From the NCBI RefSeq assembly GCF_023534745.1, contig NZ_JAMHJQ010000011.1, positions 263,726 through 312,845 of the forward strand: 49,120 nt of DNA. Reading direction: 5' to 3'. This document shows, one piece after another, positions 39,059 to 47,088 of the stretch. Position numbers and translations under genes: made by a program. Below the pieces are notes generated by a model. It searched no databases and was not told where the DNA came from. It saw nothing but the letters and a program-made list of their open reading frames with translations. Each line of letters begins with the position of its first letter. Within the stretch, counting starts at the first letter, position 1. Origin of the DNA: Streptomyces sp. 35G-GA-8. Its GTDB lineage: Bacteria; Actinomycetota; Actinomycetes; Streptomycetales; Streptomycetaceae.

Positions 39059-39803
39059 CCGTGAGGGAGACGTTCGACCCGGCGCCGGAGAAGTGCAGAC
39101 CGTCCTCGGCCGCGGTGACCTTGTCGAGCTTGACCGTCGAGGGCAGTCCGTCGATCTTCAGGTCGTAATCGACCACGTCCCGCACCTGCTCGTCCATGCC
39201 GGGCACCGGCAGCTCGGGGAGGGCCGCGGCCTTCAGCCGGACCGTGTCGCCGCCGTCCAGCGTCACCGTGCTGTACGCCGTGACGGTCCGGCCGCCCAGC
39301 AGCTCCTTGACGGTGTCCGGGATGGTGATGCCCGCGCCTTCCAGCACCTCCGTCAGCGGCCCCGAGACCTTGACCTGCCCCTGCGCGGCCCGCTCGGCAC
39401 CGGCGTAGCCGACGGTCGCGCCCTTCGGCGCCGACTTGGCGAGGTCCGTGTACGAGATGCGCGCCGAGCCGTTGGCCTGCCCGGCCACGGCGGACGAGAA
39501 GCTGCTGTCGATCTTGACGTCCTTCAGCTCGCCCTTGACCTGGGTCACCCGGACCGCGTGGCCGTCTGCCGTGGCGTTGACGCCGTCGAGGCTGATCTCG
39601 ACCTCGTCCAGCGAGGTGCCGAGGACCTGGGTCAGGAAGGGGAAGCCCTTGATCGACACCTCCGGCTGGGAGGTCAGCCCCGCGCTCGATCTGACGCGGT
39701 CGGCGACCTCGCTCTCGGCGAAGTACACGGCCGCCCGGTCCGCGGCGACGAACAGCCCGCCGAAGATCACGACGAATATCAGCAGTATTCGCAGTGCGCG
39801 CAT
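39054..39803 (-). CDS. DUF2993 (LmeA-like) protein
   Basis: The 249-residue product starts with a membrane anchor or signal (LRILLIFVVIFGGLFVAADRA) and then a beta-rich domain with AESEVADRVRSSAGLTSQPEVSIKGFPFLTQVLGTSLDEVEISLDGV, the DUF2993 hallmark (FPFLTQ). Mycobacterial LmeA of this family binds phospholipid and supports lipomannan elongation; a similar envelope-lipid role is possible here. The protein is predicted to sit on the outside of the membrane. ATG 39803 follows AAGGTGGGGGA. It lies 188 bases behind the Q/G-rich membrane protein gene. Confidence 0.88.
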   Translation of the reverse strand: MRALRILLIFVVIFGGLFVAADRAAVYFAESEVADRVRSSAGLTSQPEVSIKGFPFLTQVLGTSLDEVEISLDGVNATADGHAVRVTQVKGELKDVKIDSSFSSAVAGQANGSARISYTDLAKSAPKGATVGYAGAERAAQGQVKVSGPLTEVLEGAGITIPDTVKELLGGRTVTAYSTVTLDGGDTVRLKAAALPELPVPGMDEQVRDVVDYDLKIDGLPSTVKLDKVTAAEDGLHFSGAGSNVSLTG

Positions 39804-39956
39804 GGTTCGGTGTCCCCCACCTTGATCGTTTCTGCCCCCTGACGACCGTGAGCGTAACGCCAGTCGGGTTGGCCGGATGTCGGAGTGATCGACGTCCGGC
39901 GCGGGCGTACGGTTCCCCGCCGGCCGTGCGCCCCACGTCACACGCGGGTCGGACCC

Positions 39957-39997
39957 TGTCAGGTCCGGGTCAGGTACGGGTCGGATTCGGGTCAGGC
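39957..39997. repeat. GGGTCAGG-type repeats at the stop of the Q/G-rich membrane protein gene
   Basis: Four imperfect 12-bp units around GGGTCAGGTACG precede and include the stop codon (39992-39994) on the minus strand. Confidence 0.65.
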
Positions 39998-41383
39998 CAG
40001 CATGCGGCCCAGCAGATAGACGGCGGGGGCGGCGGCCGTGAGCGGCAGCGCCACCCCGGCGGTCATGTGGACGAAGCGGGACGGGTAGTCGTAGCTCGCC
40101 GCGCGCAGCCCGACCAGCGCGCAGACCCCCGCGCCGAGCCCCAGCAGCGCGCCCTGGCTGCCCAGGTCCGTCATCCCGCCCGCCACGATCCCGGCGCCCG
40201 CGCCGGCCAGCAGGGCCACGACGACGGAGGCGGCGCCCGGCAGCGGAAGGGCGCGGGCCACGGTCGCCGCCGCGACCGCCAGTCCGCCGACGACCACCGC
40301 GTCCGGCACGGCCGCGAGCTGGCCGGTGGCGAGGATGGTGAGCGCCGCCGAGGCGACGGTGGCCATCAGGCCCGTCATCCGCTCGTCCGCGCCCGCGCGG
40401 CTGCGCAGCTGCAGGACGACCACGAGCAGCACCCACACACCGAGGGTGCCGATGATCGCGGCCGGAGCGTTCTCCCGGCCCGCCACGAGCAGGGTGATGT
40501 CCGCGGTGACCCCGCCGAGGAAGGCGAGCGCGATGCCCTGCCTGGCCGGCCACATGCCGTTCAGCCGGAACCAGCCGGCCGCCGTGACGGCCTGGAGCAG
40601 AACGAGCGGGACGAGCAGCGCGTACGGCCCGATGGCCGCGCCGCCAGCCAGCAGCAGCCCGAGCAGGGCGGTCAGCCCGGCGGGCTGGATGCCCGGCGGG
40701 ATGATCGGCGACCGGCCCTCGGCGCGGGCGCGCTGGGCGTCGGTGATCCGTGCGTTGCCCATGGTGGTGGGCGCGCTGTAGCCGTCGGTGGAGCCGGGAG
40801 GTGTCGCGCCGGGTGCGGCGGCGACGGAGGGCGGGACGGCCGGGGCCTGGGCCGGGGCCTGGGGCGCGTACGGCGCCGAGGCGGGCGACGGCACTTCCGA
40901 CGGCACCCCCGAGGGGACCTCCGGGGGCAGCGGGTAGGCGCCCTGAGGCGGCAGATACGCGGTGTCGGCGGCGGCCTGCTGAGGCTGGGGCCGGTACGCG
41001 TGAGCCTGGCCGTGCGGCTGCTGGCCGTGCGGCTGCTGGCCCTGCGGCTGGACGTGCGGCTGGTACTGGGTGTCCCAGGTCTGGCCCTGCCACGTCTGCG
41101 CCGCGGGCTCATGGTGGGCCCCCGGCTGGTACGTGGGCTCGGCCCAGCCCTGGCCCTGGGAGGCGCCCGGGTCCGGGACCTGGGCCTGGGCCTGCCCCTG
41201 GTACGCACCGTTCGCGCCGTAGGACGGCTGCTGCGGTCGGCCGTACTGGTCGTACTGCACCTGACCCTGCCCCTGGCCGCCGTACTGCCCCTGGTCTCCG
41301 TAGGGACCCTGGCCGTACCCCTGGCCCTGACCCTGGCCGTATCGATACTGCTGATCTCGATACTGCTGATCGTCGTCGCTCAT
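39992..41383 (-). CDS. Multi-pass membrane protein with long Gln/Gly/Tyr/Pro-rich N-terminus
   Basis: The 463-residue protein has a low-complexity cytoplasmic half (about 1-230) full of QGQG, QYG, PHGQQ and PAQAP repeats, then about eight to ten hydrophobic segments from about 240 to the end (for example GLTALLGLLLAGGAAIG, YALLVPLVLLQAVTAAGWF, AAIIGTLGVWVLLVVVLQL). I recall similar genes next to moaD and DUF2993 in other Streptomyces, but no function is known. The Gln/Tyr/Gly part could drive self-association. ATG 41383 has AGGAGGG upstream. The gene follows MoaD by 10 bases. Confidence 0.85.
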   Translation of the reverse strand: MSDDDQQYRDQQYRYGQGQGQGYGQGPYGDQGQYGGQGQGQVQYDQYGRPQQPSYGANGAYQGQAQAQVPDPGASQGQGWAEPTYQPGAHHEPAAQTWQGQTWDTQYQPHVQPQGQQPHGQQPHGQAHAYRPQPQQAAADTAYLPPQGAYPLPPEVPSGVPSEVPSPASAPYAPQAPAQAPAVPPSVAAAPGATPPGSTDGYSAPTTMGNARITDAQRARAEGRSPIIPPGIQPAGLTALLGLLLAGGAAIGPYALLVPLVLLQAVTAAGWFRLNGMWPARQGIALAFLGGVTADITLLVAGRENAPAAIIGTLGVWVLLVVVLQLRSRAGADERMTGLMATVASAALTILATGQLAAVPDAVVVGGLAVAAATVARALPLPGAASVVVALLAGAGAGIVAGGMTDLGSQGALLGLGAGVCALVGLRAASYDYPSRFVHMTAGVALPLTAAAPAVYLLGRMLA

Positions 41384-41393
41384 GTGCTGGGAT

Positions 41394-41648
41394 TCACCCT
41401 CCTGCGAACGGCGGGAGCACCTCGACCGTGCCGCCCTCGGCAAGCCGTACGGTCTCATGTCCACGGGTCCCCACAGGGTCACCGTCGACGACGAAGGAAC
41501 ACCTCTGGAGTACGCGGACCAGTTCGCCCGGGTGTCGCACCCGCGCGGCGGCGAGCGCGTCGGCCAGGGTGTCCGCCGCGTACGGCTCCTCCGCCGTGCC
41601 CGCGGCGGCCTTGGCCGCGGCCCAGTAGCGAATCGTGCCCGATGCCAT
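41394..41648 (-). CDS. MoaD/ThiS-family sulfur carrier protein (internal start)
   Basis: The 84-residue beta-grasp protein ends in the free Gly-Gly needed for thiocarboxylate formation (VEVLPPFAGG). ATG 41648 is preceded by GAAAGGAG at seven bases, so it can be made on its own. Sequence pattern (IRYWAAAKAAAGT, SFVVDGDPV) is MoaD-like, linked to molybdopterin or other sulfur transfer. No MoaE or MoeB gene is nearby. The reading frame is continuous with the upstream hydrolase gene, so a fused form may also exist. Confidence 0.9.
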   Translation of the reverse strand: MASGTIRYWAAAKAAAGTAEEPYAADTLADALAAARVRHPGELVRVLQRCSFVVDGDPVGTRGHETVRLAEGGTVEVLPPFAGG

Positions 41649-42527
41649 GGCGGCGCTCCTTTCGTCGGCTCCCATGATGGCCGACGGCCGTCGCGCCTCC
41701 GTCAGCCACTCCCCGAGACGGTCGAGCAGCGCGTCGTCGGCGGCGTTCTCGGCATGGCCCATGCCCGGTTCGAGCCACAGCTCGGCGGCGCCCGGAGCCG
41801 CGGCCCCGGCCAGCGCGCGGGGGTGGTCCAGCGGGAAGTACGGGTCGCGGTCGCCGTGTACGACGAGCAGCGGGACCGGCGCGATCAGCGGTACCGACTC
41901 CACCGGGGAGAGCGGCACCGGGTTCCAGTCCCGGTGATCGATACGGGTACGCAGTCCGTAGCGGCCGACGAGCCGGCCCAGGGGCCGCGTCACCACCCAG
42001 TGCAGGCGCCGCATCGGGGCCGTACCCCGGTAGTACCAGCGCGCGGGGGCACTCACGGCGGCCACGGCGTCGGTCCGCGCACCTGTGCGCCCCCTGTGCG
42101 ACGCGGCATGGCGCAGCACGACGGACCCGCCCAGGGAGAAGCCGACGGTCACGACACGCGAATGGCCCAGCGCGCGGGCCCATTCCACGGCCGCCGCCAG
42201 ATCGAGGATCTCGCGGTCGCCGACCGTGGAGCGACCGCCCGAGCGGCCGTGTCCGCGGAAGGAGAAGGTGACCACGGCCGCACGCTGCGCGAACACCCGT
42301 GCCGCCCGTCGTACGGCCGGCCTGTCCACTGACCCGGTGAACCCGTGTGCGAGCACGATGGCGGTCCCGCCGCCCGCCCGGAAATCCGGCCCGAAACCCG
42401 CCGTACACGGCTCGTACACCGCCTCGATGGGGACCCCGTCCGCGGTCCTGAGGACCGTGCGCCGGGTGCTCCGGGCGCGCGGGGAATCTGGTGATCTGCG
42501 GGATTGACCCTCTGGCACCGAGCACAT
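41394..42527 (-). CDS. Alpha/beta hydrolase whose frame continues into MoaD
   Basis: From ATG 42527 a 377-residue frame runs without a stop through a hydrolase domain (about 1-290) and MoaD (about 294-377). The hydrolase part shows IVLAHGFTGSVDRP (oxyanion region), VTFSFRGHGRSGGRS, nucleophile elbow GFSLGGSVVLRHA, acid in PLLVVHGDRDPYFP and catalytic His in EPGMGHAENAAD, so it should be an active serine hydrolase of unknown substrate. As far as I recall the hydrolase and MoaD are separate genes in other Streptomyces. Here the linker reads EARRPSAIMGADERSAA and contains the MoaD ribosome site. ATG 42527 has CAGAAT seven bases before it. A frame extension to 42872 is not supported. Confidence 0.8.
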   Translation of the reverse strand: MCSVPEGQSRRSPDSPRARSTRRTVLRTADGVPIEAVYEPCTAGFGPDFRAGGGTAIVLAHGFTGSVDRPAVRRAARVFAQRAAVVTFSFRGHGRSGGRSTVGDREILDLAAAVEWARALGHSRVVTVGFSLGGSVVLRHAASHRGRTGARTDAVAAVSAPARWYYRGTAPMRRLHWVVTRPLGRLVGRYGLRTRIDHRDWNPVPLSPVESVPLIAPVPLLVVHGDRDPYFPLDHPRALAGAAAPGAAELWLEPGMGHAENAADDALLDRLGEWLTEARRPSAIMGADERSAAMASGTIRYWAAAKAAAGTAEEPYAADTLADALAAARVRHPGELVRVLQRCSFVVDGDPVGTRGHETVRLAEGGTVEVLPPFAGG

Positions 42528-42549
42528 GTGGGTTATTCTGCTGCGAAGA

Positions 42550-42581
42550 GGATCCGGGCAATGTAGCCCCCGGGTCCTTTT
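42550..42581 (+). terminator. Factor-independent terminator upstream of glnR
   Basis: GGATCCGGG (42550-42558) pairs with CCCGGGTCC (42569-42577, one G-U pair), followed by TTTTGTGTTT. This is a good intrinsic terminator in plus orientation, but no plus-strand gene ends before it. It could stop a short leader RNA in front of glnR, with a possible -10 TATTCT about 15 bases before the stem. Confidence 0.6.
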
Positions 42582-42788
42582 GTGTTTCCCGTCCGTTGTT
42601 ACAGACAGATGACATAGACGGAAGACACGGACATCACGCATTTCGGCTGCAGCCACGGCTACGGCCGCGGGCCTCAGGGCGAGGGAACCGCGGTCGGCGC
42701 CACGCAGGAAACGCAGTGAAGAGCTGTGAATAGCAGTGACCAGCAGTGCCGCATACGTCCTCGCAGGGACCGAGGAGGAACCGACGTA

Positions 42789-42845
42789 ATGGGCAAGCGA
42801 ACCGTGTATGACAACAGTCCGGCCGAGGCAGGTGGGCGGCGATGA
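42789..42845 (+). CDS. 18-residue upstream ORF coupled to glnR
   Basis: ATG 42789 has AGGAGG ten bases upstream and opens 19 codons whose TGA stop (42843-42845) overlaps the glnR ATG as ATGA. The product ([18 protein letters not shown]) has no recognisable homology. The strong ribosome site and exact four-base overlap suggest translational coupling to glnR. Whether the peptide itself has a role is unknown. Confidence 0.45.
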   Translation: MGKRTVYDNSPAEAGGRR

Positions 42846-43738
42846 GTTCTCTGCTGCTTCTGACCAACGCACTCCAGCCCTCGACGGAGGTGCTGCCGGC
42901 GCTCGGACTGCTGCTCCACAACGTGCGGGTGGCCCCCGCCGAGGGGCCCGCTCTTGTCGACACCCCTGGTGCCGATGTCATCCTGATCGACGGCCGACGC
43001 GACCTTCCGCAGGTGCGGTCGCTCTGCCAGTTGCTGCGGTCCACCGGACCGGGCTGCCCGCTGATCCTCGTCGTGACGGAGGGCGGTCTCGCCGCCGTCA
43101 CCGCGGACTGGGGCATCGACGACGTACTGCTCGACACCGCGGGTCCGGCCGAGGTCGAGGCCCGGCTGCGGCTCGCGATGGGCCGTCAGCAGATCTCGAC
43201 CGACGACTCCCCGATGGAGATCCGCAACGGTGATCTGTCGGTCGACGAGGCGACCTACAGCGCGAAGCTCAAGGGCCGGGTCCTCGACCTGACCTTCAAG
43301 GAGTTCGAGCTGCTCAAGTACCTCGCGCAGCACCCCGGTCGGGTCTTCACCCGGGCCCAGCTGCTCCAAGAGGTCTGGGGCTACGACTACTTCGGCGGTA
43401 CGCGGACGGTCGACGTCCACGTACGGCGGCTGCGCGCGAAGCTCGGCCCCGAGCACGAGTCGCTGATCGGGACCGTCCGAAACGTCGGCTACCGCTTCGT
43501 CACCCCGGACAAGAGCGAGCGCGGCGCGGAGAAGACGGACCGGACGACGGAGGGAACGCGGGCGAACGCCGGGGCGCGACCGTCCCAGAACGGGGCCCAC
43601 ACCGGGTCGCACACCAGGTCCCACCATGGCTCCCACCCCGAGCCCCGGCACGAGAAGGCCGAGGACCCCGGGGACGACGACACGGCCGCCGGACTGGACG
43701 CGACACAAGAAAGTGCCGTGCGACCTGCCAAGCGGTAG
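42842..43738 (+). CDS. glnR: Global nitrogen regulator GlnR
   Basis: GlnR is the OmpR-like master regulator of nitrogen assimilation (glnA, amtB, nirB, gdhA and others). The 298-residue protein has an atypical receiver (about 1-120, [35 protein letters not shown], with Asp in VILIDGRRD but without the full phosphorylation pocket) and a winged helix (about 130-225, [52 protein letters not shown]). It agrees with S. coelicolor GlnR (SCO4159) as I recall it. The tail (about 226-298) is a disordered, His/Glu-rich extension. ATG 42842 overlaps a mini-ORF stop. Confidence 0.96.
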   Translation: MSSLLLLTNALQPSTEVLPALGLLLHNVRVAPAEGPALVDTPGADVILIDGRRDLPQVRSLCQLLRSTGPGCPLILVVTEGGLAAVTADWGIDDVLLDTAGPAEVEARLRLAMGRQQISTDDSPMEIRNGDLSVDEATYSAKLKGRVLDLTFKEFELLKYLAQHPGRVFTRAQLLQEVWGYDYFGGTRTVDVHVRRLRAKLGPEHESLIGTVRNVGYRFVTPDKSERGAEKTDRTTEGTRANAGARPSQNGAHTGSHTRSHHGSHPEPRHEKAEDPGDDDTAAGLDATQESAVRPAKR

Positions 43739-43761
43739 GTCACCACGCGTAGACTCCGCGC

Positions 43762-44784
43762 GTGGCCAAGGTGACGCGGGACGATGTGGCACGACTGGCG
43801 GGTACGTCCACCGCTGTCGTCAGCTATGTCATCAACAACGGACCGAGGCCGGTCGCTCCGGCCACGCGTGAGCGGGTGGTCGCCGCGATCAAGGAGCTGG
43901 GCTACCGGCCCGACCGGGTCGCCCAGGCGATGGCCTCGCGGCGGACCGACCTCATAGGGGTCGTCGTGCCGGACGCGAGACAGCCCTTCTTCGCGGAGAT
44001 GGCGCACGCGGTCGAACAGGCCGCGGCCGAGCGCGGGAAAATGGTGCTCGTAGGCAACTCCGACTACCGCAATGAGCGCGAGGTCCACTATCTGCGGGCC
44101 TTCCTGGGCATGCGGGTGTCGGGGCTGATCCTGGTCAGCCAGGGCCCGAGCGAGCGCGCGGCGGCCGAGATAGAGGCGTGGGACGCCCGGGTCGTGCTGC
44201 TGCACGAGCGGCCGGAGGGCATCGACGACGTGGCGGTCGTCACGGACGACATCGGCGGCGCCCAGCTCGCCACCCGTCATCTGCTGGAGCACGGCCATCC
44301 GTACGTGGCCTGCCTCGGCGGGGTCGAGTCCACCCCGGTCATCGGCGACCCGGTGACCGACCACGTCGAGGGCTGGCGCCGGGCGATGCTGGAGGCCGGG
44401 CGGCCGGTGGAGGGTCGCCTCTTCCGGGCGCTGTACAACCGGTACGACGCGTACGAGGTCGCGCTGGAACTGCTCTCGGGCCCCGACCGGCCGCCGGCGA
44501 TCTTCTGCTCCACCGACGACCAGGCGATCGGCGTCCTGCGGGCCGCCCGCGAGCTGCGGATCGACGTCCCCGGCGAACTGGCCGTGGCCGGCTTCGACGA
44601 CGTCAAGGAAGCCGGCCTCACGGACCCGCCGCTGACGACGGTTTCCTCCGACCGGCCGGCGATGGCGCGGGCGGCGGTGGATCTCGTACTGGACGACGGT
44701 CTGCGGGTGGCGGGGTCGCGACGGGAACGGGTGAAGCAGTTCCCGTCGGCCCTGATCGTGCGGCGGTCGTGCGGCTGCGCGTAG
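43762..44784 (+). CDS. LacI family transcriptional regulator
   Basis: The 340-residue protein has a LacI helix-turn-helix (1-58: [42 protein letters not shown]) and a periplasmic-binding-protein-like effector domain (about 60-340; [54 protein letters not shown]). The sugar or other ligand is unknown, as no transport or catabolic genes are adjacent. I recall a LacI gene next to glnR in S. coelicolor, so this is a conserved core neighbour. GTG 43762 follows TAGACT by six bases (leaderless), just 23 bases behind glnR. Confidence 0.93.
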   Translation: MAKVTRDDVARLAGTSTAVVSYVINNGPRPVAPATRERVVAAIKELGYRPDRVAQAMASRRTDLIGVVVPDARQPFFAEMAHAVEQAAAERGKMVLVGNSDYRNEREVHYLRAFLGMRVSGLILVSQGPSERAAAEIEAWDARVVLLHERPEGIDDVAVVTDDIGGAQLATRHLLEHGHPYVACLGGVESTPVIGDPVTDHVEGWRRAMLEAGRPVEGRLFRALYNRYDAYEVALELLSGPDRPPAIFCSTDDQAIGVLRAARELRIDVPGELAVAGFDDVKEAGLTDPPLTTVSSDRPAMARAAVDLVLDDGLRVAGSRRERVKQFPSALIVRRSCGCA

Positions 44785-44825
44785 CCGCGGCACTGCGGTC
44801 CGCGTCCCGTCCGGTCGCCGGGCCG

Positions 44826-44874
44826 GTGGTCACTCCCCTGGGACGGCGGTCACTTCCCTGGGCCGGCGGTCACT
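44826..44874. repeat. 20-bp direct repeats at the GntR stop codon
   Basis: GGCGGTCACTTCCCTGGG and close variants occur almost three times; the last copy contains the stop codon (44870-44872) of the GntR gene on the minus strand. Confidence 0.75.
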
Positions 44875-45664
44875 CGGGCGTGAACTCGTACCGCAGCTCG
44901 TACAAATGACCCGCCTTGGCCATCACCGTGGCCTCGATGGGCTGCTCGTCGTCGGCGTACACCACGCGCAGGGTCCGCAGCACCGGCAGATCGCCGGGCA
45001 ACCGGAGTGCTTCGTACTGCTCACGCGTAGGTATGCGGGCGGAAACATGGTCGACGCTGAGCCGGGGCAAGTGGCCCAGTCCGGCCAGGAGAGTGGGCGT
45101 TCCGCCCTTGATCCGGCGGTGTTCCATCAGCGCGGTGCCTCGGGCGATGCCCAACGGGTAGTAGGCGTGCACCAGTTCCACCGGCTCGTCGTCGAGTGTG
45201 AGCACCTGGTGGCGGAGGAGCGCCGTACCGCCGTCGGGCAGGCGCAGGGCCGCCGAGACATCCGCGGGCGGAGTGATCTCGGCGACGGCGAGGAGCCTGC
45301 TCCGGGCCTTTCCACCACGCTTCGCGGTCTCGGCGAGCCAGCGGTAGGGCTCACCGGTGTCGGCCGGGGCCATGGACGAGGCCGGGCGCACGGTCAGCTG
45401 CCGGTGTTCCCGTACGGTCACGGCGGCGCCCGCACGGCCGACGACCAGTCGCTCGTCCTTGAGGAGTCCCAGGGCCTTCTGCACCGTGGCGTTCGAGGCG
45501 CCGAATCTCTCCTTGAGCCGCACGGTGGACGGCAGGCTGGCGCCGGGGGCGAGATCCCCGGTCATGATCTCGTCGCGCAGATCGGCGGCGATCCGCTCAT
45601 GGAGCGACCGGCGGTCGTACCCACTCATCTCCGCGTCCTCTCCGGGGCGGGGCACGGTCGTCAT
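44870..45664 (-). CDS. GntR family regulator, HutC subfamily (wHTH plus UTRA)
   Basis: The 264-residue protein has an N-terminal GntR winged helix (about 15-90: DRRSLHERIAADLRDEIMTGDLAPGASLPSTVRLKERFGASNATVQKALGLLKDERLV) and a C-terminal UTRA ligand domain (about 115-260; LDDEPVELVHAYYPLGIARGTALM, SVDHVSARIPTREQYEALRLPGDLPVLRTLRVVY). ATG 45664 has AGGA six bases upstream and overlaps the stop of the UTRA-only gene as ATGA, so the two are translationally coupled. The ligand and targets are unknown. Confidence 0.93.
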   Translation of the reverse strand: MTTVPRPGEDAEMSGYDRRSLHERIAADLRDEIMTGDLAPGASLPSTVRLKERFGASNATVQKALGLLKDERLVVGRAGAAVTVREHRQLTVRPASSMAPADTGEPYRWLAETAKRGGKARSRLLAVAEITPPADVSAALRLPDGGTALLRHQVLTLDDEPVELVHAYYPLGIARGTALMEHRRIKGGTPTLLAGLGHLPRLSVDHVSARIPTREQYEALRLPGDLPVLRTLRVVYADDEQPIEATVMAKAGHLYELRYEFTPE

Positions 45665-46203
45665 CCGATCCTCATCTCGTAACGCAGCCGCTGCCGGTGT
45701 GCGGGCATGGTCATCTTGTCCAGTTGGATGGGCCGGTCCTCCCTGTCGAACGTGACCCGGCTCAGGCGAAGCACCGGCTCGCCCGGTTCGACGCGCAGTG
45801 CTTCGCATTCTTCCTCCGTGGGCATCCGGGCGGTCACATCCTCCCGGACGCGTACACCGACGTACCCCAGCTCGGCGAGGAGAGTGACGGCACCGCCAGG
45901 GATCTTCGCCGTCCCGGCGAGACGCGTGCCGCGTGCGATGGAAGCGGGGTAGTACGTGTCGGTCAGCTCGCAGGGCAGGTCCTCCAGGAACATCACGCGC
46001 CTCCGCACAACGACCGATTCGCCTACGCCGACCCCGAGCGATCCGGCCACCTCGTCCGACGCCGCCACCTCGCCCGCAGCGACGATCCGCTGACCACCCC
46101 GCCGCCCCCGCGCCGCCAACTCCGCGCCCCACGCCTCGGGTTGTCCCTCACCACGCGGTGTCAGATACGGCATGGAGGTGCTGACCCATTCCGCGGCGCT
46201 CAT
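45661..46203 (-). CDS. UTRA-domain-only protein (no DNA-binding domain)
   Basis: The 180-residue protein is a UTRA ligand-binding domain (SVVVRRRVMFLEDLPCELTDTYYPASIARGTRLAG, VREDVTARMPTEEECEALRVEPGEPVLRLSRVTFDREDRPIQ) with a short N-terminal extension (WVSTSMPYLTPRGEGQPEAW) in place of the GntR winged helix. AGGAGG five bases before ATG 46203 makes it a genuine start rather than a truncated read. It is closely similar in layout to the UTRA half of the coupled GntR protein and probably arose by duplication. It may form mixed dimers with that GntR or bind a ligand for it. Confidence 0.85.
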   Translation of the reverse strand: MSAAEWVSTSMPYLTPRGEGQPEAWGAELAARGRRGGQRIVAAGEVAASDEVAGSLGVGVGESVVVRRRVMFLEDLPCELTDTYYPASIARGTRLAGTAKIPGGAVTLLAELGYVGVRVREDVTARMPTEEECEALRVEPGEPVLRLSRVTFDREDRPIQLDKMTMPAHRQRLRYEMRIG

Positions 46204-46427
46204 GACGTCCTCCTGTGCTGCTGGCACGACCTCGACCTTGCTGCTCTACACGGTAAGTGAGCCCTCGCCACTCACAGCCTTCGGCCATCTTGCCGCTTTT
46301 CGCGAATAGCAGTATGTTCCTGGGGATCGTACAGCTCAGGACCAGACGGCGACGCACCGGGCCTCTGTCCGCGACGCGGCAGAGGTGCGAGCCGGGGCGC
46401 GGCCAACGCTTTGAAGGAGCGCGGACA
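46204..46427. promoter_or_regulatory. Promoter region of the UTRA-GntR operon with palindromes
   Basis: GCTTTTCGCGAATAGC (46295-46310) is a 16-bp near-palindrome with a single mismatched pair around TTCGCGAA. Closer to the gene, GTGAG and CTCAC form a pair nine bases apart (about 46257-46275). Either could be the operator of the GntR protein. The region also lies upstream of the plus-strand ATPase gene. Confidence 0.4.
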
Positions 46428-46541
46428 TTGAGTGCACTCTTCGTTCATCCATTCGAGCCTCCACTGCCGGGCTTATCGCCCTCGACGATTCCGCACTTCG
46501 TTCGAGCGGCGCAGACCTCATTGGTGGAGGTCTCCGAATGA
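46428..46541 (+). CDS. Possible 37-residue TTG-start ORF with a TTA codon
   Basis: TTG 46428 has AAGGAG nine bases upstream and opens 38 codons ending TGA 46539-46541, overlapping the next ATG as ATGA. The frame contains one TTA codon (46473-46475), rare in Streptomyces and read only by the bldA tRNA. Low third-position GC in this frame is against it being an ordinary gene, but could mark acquired DNA. The product (SALFVHPFEPPLPGLSP) matches nothing I recognise. Confidence 0.25.
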   Translation: MSALFVHPFEPPLPGLSPSTIPHFVRAAQTSLVEVSE

Positions 46542-46990
46542 GGCGTCTACAGGATCAGGACAACGGCGCCGTGGTACTGCGATGGAATCGTCATCCGAGC
46601 TGCGTCGGGCCGGCGCGGCTGGAGTTACGCAAGGCGCTGGCAGCGTGGGGGCTGTCGGCGTTGGAGGATGCGGCGGTTCTTGTGCTGTCGGAGCTTTTGA
46701 CGAACGCGGTGCGTCACGCGCGCGCATCGCCAGGGCGCGAGATCGAGACGCGATACATCCAGGTTCGGCTACCGATGCCCCGTGGTCTGCGTATCGAGGT
46801 CCATGACGCGTCCCCCGCCCGGCCGACCCGGCGTGCGGAGGACGTGGACGCGTGCGACGGGCGCGGGCTCCTGATCGTGGACGCGTTGGCCGACGAGTGG
46901 GGTGTGGCTGATCGCGTCGGCGTCGGCAAAATGGTGTGGGCGCGGTGGCGGTCCCCCGAGGCGGAGGGCGGAGATCGCTGTGACGCCTGA
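46538..46990 (+). CDS. RsbW-like anti-sigma/ATP-binding (HATPase_c_2) protein
   Basis: The 150-residue protein has the GHKL ATP-binding fold of the RsbW/SpoIIAB group: AAVLVLSELLTNAVRHARA (N-box, about 46-64), IEVHDASPARPTRR (G1-like), and DGRGLLIVDALADEWGV (G2-like, about 107-123). In Streptomyces such short kinases are very numerous; some bind sigma factors, most have no known target. GGAGG stands seven bases before ATG 46538. It is divergent from the UTRA-GntR operon, an arrangement suggesting joint regulation. Confidence 0.9.
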   Translation: MRRLQDQDNGAVVLRWNRHPSCVGPARLELRKALAAWGLSALEDAAVLVLSELLTNAVRHARASPGREIETRYIQVRLPMPRGLRIEVHDASPARPTRRAEDVDACDGRGLLIVDALADEWGVADRVGVGKMVWARWRSPEAEGGDRCDA

Positions 46991-47036
46991 GCGGAAGCAC
47001 TGGTCTTTATATAGGGCATACGCGGTTTTGTTGCCC

Positions 47037-47064
47037 TTCTCAGGGCCTCCTCAGCCGGTTCTCA
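47037..47064 (+). promoter_or_regulatory. Three 11-bp-phased direct repeats upstream of the HtrA gene
   Basis: TTCTCA (47037-47042), TCCTCA (47048-47053) and TTCTCA (47059-47064) start exactly 11 bases apart. Helically phased repeats of this kind are typical binding sites of OmpR-family response regulators. The product of the gene at 48332 is the obvious candidate. Confidence 0.6.
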
Positions 47065-47088
47065 TGTACGCCGCCGACAGTCGTATTC

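Noticed and set aside
42634-43792. Long minus-strand frames opposite glnR
   Set aside because: They are shadows of glnR codon bias and lack family motifs or start signals.
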